From Eubacterium uniforme (GTDB lineage: Bacteria; Bacillota; Clostridia; Lachnospirales; Lachnospiraceae), in the NCBI RefSeq assembly GCF_900167115.1, contig NZ_FUXZ01000007.1, positions 98,784-162,783 of the forward strand: DNA of 64,000 nucleotides, written 5' to 3'. The notes under the pieces were generated by a model, which was not told the origin of the DNA, ran no database searches, and was given only the letters and a program-made list of their open reading frames with translations. Made by a program: the position numbers and the translations under genes. Shown one piece after another: positions 17,780 to 27,600 of this stretch (the stretch's first letter is position 1; each line of letters opens with the position of its first letter).

Positions 17780-20134
17780 TTGAAAGAAATTATAAGAGAT
17801 AGAAAAAAATATTATTTATATTATACAATTATATATTTAGTTGTAATGTTAATAGTTTTTCTCCCTTTTTTGTTGAATGGTAAAACATTTATTGCAGATA
17901 ATGATACAATCGCACAGCATTATCCGTATATGGTTAAAATTCGGGATTTTTATAGATATAATATAAAAGCTTTAATTATGGGGAAACAATTAAAATTTTT
18001 TGATTTTAACACATTTTTAGGTCTGGATATTGTTCAAACATATAACTATTATGGATATGGAAATCCTTTGTTTTTATTGTTGATTTTTGTGCCCAAAAAT
18101 ATGATGCCGTTTATGTATCAGATAATGGTCTTAGTATTCATATATTTAGGTGGGGGATTTTTTTCGGAATATTGTTTTTATCATAATATAAAAGAAAAAA
18201 ATATTATGATTGGAGTGATTTTATATATTGTTAGTCCGCTTGCAATTGCGACTATGGACCAATTGTGTTTTGTATTATTGGTTTATCAAATACCATTGGC
18301 TTGGCTTGGTTTTGATTTGTTACTAGACAAAAATATAAAGAGTATTTTTGTGGGGGCGTTAGTAATTATTTCTTTAAGTGGATTTTATATGTTGTACGTA
18401 ATTACAATTTGTTTGATATTGTATGGCTTTTATAAAGCAATAAATAACAATAACAATATAAAATCAACTATAATATATTTAAAAGAAAAAATTGCTACTA
18501 GTTTGATTTGTTATATCATTGCTATATTATTGGTTTCACCAATTTTTATTGTGAATTTGGTTGGCTTTTTTAATAGTTTTCGAAGTGGAAGAAGCAAAAA
18601 TTTAAATCTTTTATTTTATAACAAAGAGATATATGATAAAGAATTGTTAAGTTTCATTTTTTATTTTCCAGGTTCATTTTTTACAGTAAATATTGCTGTT
18701 TTAATTATGATATATATGATGAAAAAAAAGAAAGAAACGAAATGGTTAATTATTACTGGAATTATTATGGTGTTATCTCAAATTTCGGTTGTAGGGTTTA
18801 TTTTTAATGGTTTCGCGTATCCTTCGAACAGATGGTTTATGGTGGTTTCTTTTTATTTTTGCATATTATGTGTTCAATTTTTTGATAAATATAATATAAA
18901 TGCAAAACAACTAGTTTTAATTATTTTGATATCGTTGATTCAGCCTTTGATTTTTTCTTATTTATTTTCGGGGGCGGATGAATGTTTTTCAGTTAAAAAG
19001 ATAAAGAATATTTCAAACAGGATTAATCAGGAATCAAAGATTAATCGTGTTGACTTAAGCGGAAATGGTTTGAGTAGAGAAAACGCGTATTGTGAGAGTC
19101 CTTCAACTTGGATTTATACAAGTATGATACCGAAAAAAATATGTGATACTATGTTGAAATTTGGTAATAAAGAATTACATAGTACTAGTGAAATATATGG
19201 ACTTGATGGTAGACCAGAATTAATGGCATTATTTAATGTTGATGAGTATTATGGTGCTGATGATGCCTATAAACCTGATTGGTTTGTAAAATCTTCTAAA
19301 GGTAATACTTATATAAATACACTAAGTCTTCCGTTTGGATATACATATAAGAATATTATTTATGAAAATGATGTGGAAGATATGAATGAAATAGATAGAT
19401 CATGGGTTGCATTAAGAAGAGGAATAGTTGATAATTCAAAACATAATAAAAATGATAAAATAGAAGGTATTTCAAAAAAGATTCCATTTATCTCAAAAAA
19501 TGAAAATAAGAAATATATGTTAAAATTTGACGAAATAAAAAAATCACAGATATACGTCGTATTAGATGGCTCGGAAGGTGGTAAAATTGAAGGAAAAATA
19601 AATAATAAAGACTGTTTTGTAAATGATTTTTCATTTTTTACCAAAAATAATCCGTGGTTTATTCAGCGAGAGAAATTGTATATAAATGCAGGATATTATG
19701 ATAAAATTTCAGAATTGACAATAATTTTTGAAGAAAGTTATGATAAGGGTGTAGAATTATATGCTGTAGATGTATCAAATTACAAAAGTTACTTAAAGGA
19801 ATTATCTGAAAAACATTTAGATAATGTCAAGTATAGAGTAAACATGATTGAAGGAAGTGTTAGTCTAAATGAGGATAGAACAATGTGTATTGCTGTTCCA
19901 AATTTAAAAGGATGGAAAGCATATGTTGATGAGAAGGAAGTAGATATTTATACTGTTAATTATATGTTTATAGGTATTGATATACCGAAAGGAAATCATG
20001 TGATAAAAATAAAATATAAAACACCATTATTTGATGAATGTTGTTTTCTTAGTGGAATAACAATGTTAGTATTAATATGTTATGGTGTAATAAGACGTAA
20101 AAGAAAAATTAGAGATAATAAGGTTGAGGGGTGA
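17780..20134 (+). CDS. YfhO-family multi-span membrane protein, probable glycolipid/teichoic acid glycosylation enzyme
   Basis: A 784-residue protein with 11-13 hydrophobic segments in the first 430 residues, a large soluble part (about 430-745) and a last membrane segment near 755-775. The fold and ending, with PNLKGWKAYVDEKEVDIY before the last helix, match the YfhO family. Bacillus YfhO and its Listeria relative take part in sugar decoration of lipoteichoic acid outside the membrane. The TTG start at 17780 is 3 bases after lepA, with GAGG at 17767-17770; coupling to lepA translation is likely. The sequence is AT-richer than lepA. Its neighbours in the window (LtaS-like, TagF fusion) fit a role in surface polymer decoration (inference). 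Confidence 0.8.
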   Translation: MKEIIRDRKKYYLYYTIIYLVVMLIVFLPFLLNGKTFIADNDTIAQHYPYMVKIRDFYRYNIKALIMGKQLKFFDFNTFLGLDIVQTYNYYGYGNPLFLLLIFVPKNMMPFMYQIMVLVFIYLGGGFFSEYCFYHNIKEKNIMIGVILYIVSPLAIATMDQLCFVLLVYQIPLAWLGFDLLLDKNIKSIFVGALVIISLSGFYMLYVITICLILYGFYKAINNNNNIKSTIIYLKEKIATSLICYIIAILLVSPIFIVNLVGFFNSFRSGRSKNLNLLFYNKEIYDKELLSFIFYFPGSFFTVNIAVLIMIYMMKKKKETKWLIITGIIMVLSQISVVGFIFNGFAYPSNRWFMVVSFYFCILCVQFFDKYNINAKQLVLIILISLIQPLIFSYLFSGADECFSVKKIKNISNRINQESKINRVDLSGNGLSRENAYCESPSTWIYTSMIPKKICDTMLKFGNKELHSTSEIYGLDGRPELMALFNVDEYYGADDAYKPDWFVKSSKGNTYINTLSLPFGYTYKNIIYENDVEDMNEIDRSWVALRRGIVDNSKHNKNDKIEGISKKIPFISKNENKKYMLKFDEIKKSQIYVVLDGSEGGKIEGKINNKDCFVNDFSFFTKNNPWFIQREKLYINAGYYDKISELTIIFEESYDKGVELYAVDVSNYKSYLKELSEKHLDNVKYRVNMIEGSVSLNEDRTMCIAVPNLKGWKAYVDEKEVDIYTVNYMFIGIDIPKGNHVIKIKYKTPLFDECCFLSGITMLVLICYGVIRRKRKIRDNKVEG

Positions 20135-20136
20135 TT

Positions 20137-21267
20137 ATGGAAATATATGTACACATTCCTTTCTGTATTAAGAAATGTACATATTGTGATTTTTTATCTG
20201 CACCAATGGATGATGAAATTAAAGATAAATATGTAAAGGCTCTATGTAAAGAAATAGAAAATGGAAATAATAAGGATGAATTTGTTAGTAGCATTTTTAT
20301 AGGAGGAGGTACGCCTACTGTATTAAAAGGCGAATATATTGAAAAAATAATATATACTATATGTGAAAATTATAATGTTAACTTAGATGCTGAAATATCT
20401 ATTGAATGTAATCCAGGAACAATCACATATGAAAAGTTAATTTCGTATAAGAGGAGTGGAATAAATAGAATTAGCTTTGGTTTGCAATCATCTCATAATG
20501 ATGAATTGAAGAAATTAGGAAGAATTCATACGTATGAAGATTTTGTTGAGAATTTTGAGTTAGCAAGACAGGTTGGATTTAAAAATATAAATATTGACTT
20601 GATGAGTGGACTTATAAATCAGAGTTTAAAAAAATTTAGTGATACTCTAAATAAAGTGGCAAAGTTAAATCCTGAACATATATCGGTATATAGTTTGATT
20701 ATTGAGGAGAATACGCCACTTTATGAATATGTTAGAAAAATGGAGAGAGATGGAATTGATATTAGGCCATTAGAAGAAGTAGAACGAGAAATGTATAAAG
20801 TAACAAAACAAATACTATCGAGTTTTGGCTATGAAAGGTATGAAATATCAAATTATTCAAAATCTGGATATGAGTGTAAACATAATATAGGTTATTGGAC
20901 AGGAATAGATTATATTGGGTTTGGTATAGGAGCAGCATCATATAAAAATTTTGGTAATAAAGCAATTCGATGGAAGAATACAGATAGTATTAGTAAATAT
21001 CTTGATAATATTGAGACTAAGCAAGATGTTGAAAGATTAACCATAGATGATATGATGTCAGAATATATGATATTAGGCTTTAGGTTATGCAAGGGAGTTT
21101 CAAAAAAAGATTTTTATAATAAGTTTGGTGTTACCTTACAAAAAAAATATGGAGACATAATTAATAAGTATTTAGTAAATGGTTTTTTGGCTGAAAATGA
21201 AGACAGAGTTTTTTTGTCAGAAAAGGGAATTGATGTAAGTAATTATATTTTATGTGATTTTATGTGA
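20137..21267 (+). CDS. hemW: Radical SAM heme chaperone HemW (coproporphyrinogen oxidase-like)
   Basis: A 376-residue radical-SAM protein with the cluster motif CIKKCTYCDF near residue 10 and the SAM-binding glycine run GGGTPT. The HemW C-terminal domain holds EISNYSKSGYECKHN and GIGAASY. Members were long annotated as oxygen-independent coproporphyrinogen oxidases but act in heme handling. I choose the ATG at 20137 (GAGGGG 6 bases upstream) over the in-frame GTG at 20131. The upstream yfhO-like stop (20132-20134) lies 2 bases before the ATG. It belongs to the conserved lepA-hemW-hrcA run, here split by the yfhO-like gene before it and a giant secreted protein after it. Confidence 0.93.
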   Translation: MEIYVHIPFCIKKCTYCDFLSAPMDDEIKDKYVKALCKEIENGNNKDEFVSSIFIGGGTPTVLKGEYIEKIIYTICENYNVNLDAEISIECNPGTITYEKLISYKRSGINRISFGLQSSHNDELKKLGRIHTYEDFVENFELARQVGFKNINIDLMSGLINQSLKKFSDTLNKVAKLNPEHISVYSLIIEENTPLYEYVRKMERDGIDIRPLEEVEREMYKVTKQILSSFGYERYEISNYSKSGYECKHNIGYWTGIDYIGFGIGAASYKNFGNKAIRWKNTDSISKYLDNIETKQDVERLTIDDMMSEYMILGFRLCKGVSKKDFYNKFGVTLQKKYGDIINKYLVNGFLAENEDRVFLSEKGIDVSNYILCDFM

Positions 21268-21520
21268 ATATAGAAATAGTTGTATAATAAAAATACATAT
21301 ATCATTAATTGGATATTAAAATTTGGTGAGAACTCGATGTTTGATTTGAGGGTTTGTCGTAACTGACAAACCCTCAAATTGTGTATGTGATTCGAAATGA
21401 CCTGTGAAAATTAAGTAAATATAAATGTGGAAAATATCGAACTTGAGTATTAGTGAACTAGCAGAAATGAACACTTTAATAGGGTAAATTATCTTTATGT
21501 TTAATTAAAAAATATTGTTA
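21268..21520. other. Non-coding stretch with one strong hairpin
   Basis: The gap between hemW and the giant protein gene is 356 bases. A perfect 14-bp stem (TTTGAGGGTTTGTC at 21345-21358 with GACAAACCCTCAAA at 21365-21378, 6-base loop) stands out. It is followed by TTGTGTATG rather than a T-run, so it is a weak intrinsic terminator at best. The rest up to the promoter at 21521 is AT-rich and I see no gene or other structure in it. Confidence 0.6.
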
Positions 21521-21549
21521 TTGCACATTTGTTATGACAGTTTTATAAT
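21521..21549 (+). promoter_or_regulatory. Promoter of the giant repeat protein gene
   Basis: TTGCAC (21521-21526), 17 bp, TATAAT (21544-21549). This leaves a leader of about 68 bases; the ribosome site TGGAGGT is just before the ATG at 21624. Confidence 0.72.
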
Positions 21550-21623
21550 AAATATATATGTTGCACAAAGAAATTGTAAAAAATGAGAATTTATTATAAA
21601 AAATCAACAAATGGAGGTAGCGT

Positions 21624-24600
21624 ATGAAGGGGATTTACAAAAAGATTGTTTCGATATTTCTTGTTGCTAGTATGATTATTACTGGTAATGGTGTATCAGG
21701 TTTGAAATTGAAAGATGTATTTGCTTCTGATGCCACAATTGAACTTATCAATGGTACTCTTGGATCTTCAGATGGTCTGTACGATGGTAATACAATTGGA
21801 GAGGCAATACTTGGTAATACATCAACAAATGCATCGGATGATTTATATATGGATGTTGGATCATTTGTTGAATTTGATATTGCTACACAGAATAGTTCAG
21901 GTTATTCATTTTATTTAGCTGAAAATGCTACAGGAGAGAATAAACTTACACAATCGTTAAATTTCGAAGGACGGAAAATTGATGAATTTGATGAACTGGG
22001 GGAAAATATAGAAATACATTATGGCGATGATGTTAGTACTTGTACGAGTGATATGGCATCAAGTAGTACTTATTATGGAGTTAAAAAACATAAATATATA
22101 GATTATGAGCCAGGTAAAGATCCAAATACAGGAGAGACGGTTATGCTTCCTGTAGAAAAAGAGATAAATGTAGCGTTCGATCTTTTTAGCGTGGAATATG
22201 AAAATAATCATATAAAGATTAAGTCTCATAAAGATACTAAGCAATCAATTAATTATAGAGATACCTATTATTTGAATTTTATTGATAAAAATGGTGGATT
22301 TAAATGGACATTGAATATCCATGTTATGTTTAAAGCAACCTATGATAATTGTTCAATTAAAGCTAATGCTGTGTTTGTTAGACAGGGCAGAAATATAGTT
22401 CTTGATGTAAAAATGAAAAATAATAAGGATTTAATTACGGATGGCTTTGATTGGAAGGTTGTTAATGGGGATAATGTACAGAGTGAAGAAGTGTTAGGTA
22501 CAGTTACAACTAATAAGCAGGGAACTACCAGATTCTCACAGGAATCAAGCGCAACATTCCATGCTGATTCAGATAAGGGTACAGGAAGTGTTGTTATAAC
22601 AGCAAGTACTAATAGTGGAATTATGCTTGAAGATGGCGCAAAAGCATGTATAGCTTTAGGCTATAGAGGAACTACTTTTGAAATTACAGTTCCTATAGTT
22701 GAGTGGGTTCCTGCTACAGAAATAAGTTTCTCGAATGAAGAATATATTATTCAGGTTGGTTCAACAATTGAATTAAATAAACTTATTACTGCAAAGAGCG
22801 CAAGTGCAACTAATCCTAATGATGAATATACATTTACAATACCTACTTCTCAGGGTAAGTATGCAACAATAAATAAAGTAGCTGGGCAATCAACAATGCA
22901 ACTTGTGAAACCTGGAAAGGTTGAACTTACATGTACAGCGGAAAATACCAGCGTAACAGCGAAGTGTATTATAAATATTATTAAGCCAACAACTAATTTG
23001 ACGTTGTCAATTAATGGTGAAATAGTATCTCGTTATGAACCAACAACTACAAAAAATGCAACAATAAGAAGTGGTAATGAATTTATTGTTACTGCAGAAG
23101 AGTCTACTGGTTCAGATGAAGAGCTGATTTGGAATGAAGATAAATGGAATGGATTATTAACAGCTGAATTAATAAGTGATGTTGATAATGTAAAAGTTTA
23201 TAGAATAAAAGCTAGTGATGTTACAGAACCAACTAGTGTAACTATGGAACTTGGAACTAATAGAACAAAAATAGGAGGAAATGATCCGGGAGAAGTTAAG
23301 GCGTCATATTTGCTTAATATCTATCCTATGATAACAGATGAAAATCCTCTTATAACAAGCGTAAGTTATGATGGCGAAAATTCATATCCAACAGATAGCA
23401 TAGACTTATATAGTGGAGAGTCAGTGGTTGTTTATGCAAAGCCTGAAGGTATTTTAAATACGGAACCAGTTGATCAAATTGACTGGACTATTCCTCAGAA
23501 TTCTGCATATATATTAAAAGAAGATTATAGAACATTAGAGAGTACTAATGTACTAAATGCTACAACAATTTACTGGTTAGATGATGGAGAAGAGGCATCA
23601 GTCCTTAGAGCAACATCAAAGAGTAATCCAGGTATTTCTAAGGATTTGATTATTAATACAAAAACATCAATAGAAAATATTGGGCTTGAAGTGGATAATT
23701 TAACATCACCAACTTTAAATGTAGGTGATTCGGCGGTTATCAAACCTACAATATATCCAGAAGGTGCTGATGAGGAAATAGAATTTGTATCACAATATCC
23801 GGATATGGTTTCAGTAGACCAAGATGGTAAAATTACTGCTCTTAAGGCTACAGATGCTAATGGTGTAGTAATATATGTGTATGCATATCATGAAAGATTT
23901 GATAATCCAAAGGCTAATAGAAGACTTATGGCTACAATAATTGTCAAAGTTAAAAAGATAGGATCAATTGAAGTTAAATATGATGCTGAAAGACAGTATA
24001 CAGATAGTACATATTCAGTTACAGCATATGCGTATGAAGAAGGACAGGGTTCACAGGCTTTATCAGATGATACTATCGTAAATTGGAGTATAGTTGATGA
24101 AAAAGTTGCTAGTATTTTTGGAAGTACAACAGGTAAAACAATAGATATAAAACCAGAAAAAGTTGGTACAACGGAAGTTGTTGCTTCTGTTGGTAGTGGA
24201 GAAGGAAATAATCCTGTAACAGGTAAAGCATTTTTAACAGTTACAGCTCCTATTACAGATAGTAAAATTGTAGTTTCAAATATGAATACTTATACACTGT
24301 CAACACCGAATGATAATGCTTACAGATATTTACCTAACGGTGCTAGACAGGATATTACACCTGTTTTGACAGCGACAGGTATAGATTCTAGAGCAAATGC
24401 ATATGATGAATATGTTCTTGTTGAAGAAACCGATTATAATGTATCAGATTCATTTGTTGAAGGCAGAGGAATAGGTACATATTCAATTAGATTTACGGGA
24501 AATGAATTATATACTGGTTCAAAATCTGTAAATTATAGAATATTCCCTAAAGTACTTGGTGACGATGTAAATCGTGATGGTGAAATATATGTTGAAGAAG

Positions 24601-27600
24601 TTGGTAAGTTAGTATATAACGGACAAGTTCAAAAACCAAATTTAAAGATTACATACAGAAATAGTAAGGGTTCACAGGAACTTGTATTAGGAACAGATTA
24701 TACACTTAGTGATGGTAATACAGTTGCTGGAGATTATTCTATAGTAGTTACAGGTAAGGGCAACTTTACAGGTAGTTTTATTGTTGACTATACAATTCAT
24801 CAGTTTGATTTAGAAGAGAACTTCGGTGAAACATTAAAATATAAAAAGACCAATGCTAATGAATACGTGATTTCAGGTAGTGTACCTAATCAGATTTGGA
24901 ATGGAACAGAAGTTTGTCCAAATTCTCAAGTTTTAGTTTATGCAAAACTTGTTGAAGGTAAAGAAACATGGACTAAGTTAGTAGAAGGAAAAGATTATAC
25001 TGTTGAATTTGAGAACAATACTGGTGTTGGAATTGCAACAGCAATTATTACAGGTATAGGTAATTATGTTGAAGAAGTACGTTGCGATTATAGAATAGTC
25101 GAAAAAGATATTTCAATAGATAATACTGGTGGTAAAAAAGCTACAGTAGCAGAAATTGGTACACAAGTTTATACTGGCTTTGAAGTTACACCAAAAGTAA
25201 CCGTAACTTGTAATGAAGTTTTATTGCAGGAAGGTATTGATTATGAATTATCATATTCTGATAATATTGATGCAAACGTTAAGAGTAAAAAAATACCTAA
25301 GGTTATAATTACAGGTATTGGAAATTATAGTGGAACTATAAGTAAAAACTTTACAATTAGACCAGCAAATATTTCTGAAACAGATTTGGCTGATGGTTTA
25401 ATTAATACAGAAGAAATAGGCGAAGTTATTTATAATGGATCTACTCAGGTACCAACACTAGATATTAAATATACTAATGATGAAGGAACACTAAATCTTG
25501 TAAAAGATGAAGACTATTCATTAGCAGCTAGTGGCGTTAATGTTGGCGAAGGTTATCCAGTTACAGTTACAGGTAAAGGTAATTATACTGGCTCATATGT
25601 ATTTTACTTTGATATTAAACCATATAAATTACTTGATAAATTTGGTGTGGATGTAAAATATCAAAATGCAAATAAAGAATTTGTAACAGAAGGTAGTGTT
25701 GAAGACCAGGTTTATAATGGTACAGAAGTAACACCAAACGGAAAGATACTAGTTTATACATGGCTTAAAGGTCAAAGTGGTAGTGCAACAAAATTAATTG
25801 AAAATACTGATTATACAGTTGAATATGTTGATAATGATAGAGTTGGGCAAGCAAGAGCAATTATTACTGGTAAAGGAAATTATTCTCAGTCTATTAATTG
25901 CGATTTTAATATAATACAAAGAGATATTTCAGCTAAGATAGCAAACTTAAGCGATAAGGCTACGATAGCTCCAATTGATAATCAAGTTTATACTGGATTT
26001 GAAATCGAACCAAAGGTTACAGTGACATGTAATAGTATTGAACTTGTTGAAAACGTTGATTACGTATTATCATATGAGGATAATATTGATACAAATATTA
26101 AGAGTGGTAAAAAACCAACAGTTATAGTAACTGGAATTGGTAATTACACAGGAAGTATTAGTGCAAACTTCACAATAGTTCAGGCAGATTTATCAGATAC
26201 AACTTTAGTACAAATTGATGAAATCCCAGATCAGTATGATTGTGGTACATTACTTGTTCCACCAATCACAGTTAGAATGGGTGAATACACATTAATAGAA
26301 GGAGTGGACTATAAAGTTTATTATGGTAAACAAAACTCTACAGAATATAATTATCAAATGGGCACACAGGGTGTTGTTACCATAGAACCGGTTGTTAAAG
26401 GAAACTTTACAGCAAATATATACACAACAGTTAGAAACATAAAAGGTAGTGAACAATTCTTTGATATAGTTGAAAAGAGTGTAAGTTCAAATGCTGATGA
26501 TGTTAGCATTAAGCAGGAAAATGGTGAAGCATTAATTAATGATGCAATATATGTTAATGTTGCTAGAGCAGGAGCTGTAAACTCAACTCTTAATTTCGAT
26601 ATTGAAGCAGTTCGTTTTGATAACACTGAGTGTGATGACATAGTATTAGTATATGCAGATGCTAATGATCTATTTACATATGTTGTTACACCAGAAGATA
26701 GTACAAATGGTAATAAGGCAACTCTTTCAATAACAGGTAAAAAAGCTGGAAGAATGAAAATTTCGTTATTAACAAAAACTGGCGTATCCAAATATGTTGA
26801 TGTTATAGTTAATGATCCAGCAACTTCAGTAAATGCAATTATTAAGGATAGAGAAGGTAAAACTGTTACAATTGATTCATCTACTAATCAGTGTGCTTTA
26901 TTTGAAAATCATGATTATTTCCTAGAACCTGTATTATCAGTTGGAAAGACAGATACAGTTTCATGGTCAGTAAGTAATGAAGAGTACGCTACAATTAATG
27001 AAGATGGTAAATTGACAACAAAGAAGCCAGGAACTGTATACGTTACAGTAACAACTAATCCTTCAGAAGTTAGTCCTGGTGGAGTTTCAAAACAGATTAC
27101 ATGTATCATTAAAGAGAACGTATTAGCTGAAAATGTATTTATTAATAACAAGCAAAACTTATCAGTAGATTTGAAATACGATAAAACAATGGAATTAACT
27201 GGTACATCAATTTCAAAAGAGGGAGCAAATGTATCAGAAGAGTTATTATGGTCATCATCTAATGAAGATGCAGTACAGATTATTGCTGGTCAGGGTACAG
27301 GCAAGGCTGTAATAAAAGCAGTGGGTCCAGGAAGTGCAATTATTACATATGGTAGTAAGTTAGAAGCGGGAGTGAAGGCTACATGTACAGTTAATGTAAC
27401 ATATGATGTTACAGGAGTAGAACTTTCAGATAATGAACAATCGATTATAGTTAGTGATTCATTTGAACTTACTGCAACATTTAATGAAAATGCAGAAGAT
27501 GAATTTATCTGGACTGTTGATAAAGAGGATGTTGTATCTATAAGTGAATATGATAGTGAAAAACATAATTCACAAACAGTTGATATTACAGGACTTAAAC

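Noticed and set aside
21345..21378. Intrinsic terminator of hemW
   Set aside because: The stem is strong but no T-run follows; kept only as a hairpin of unknown role.
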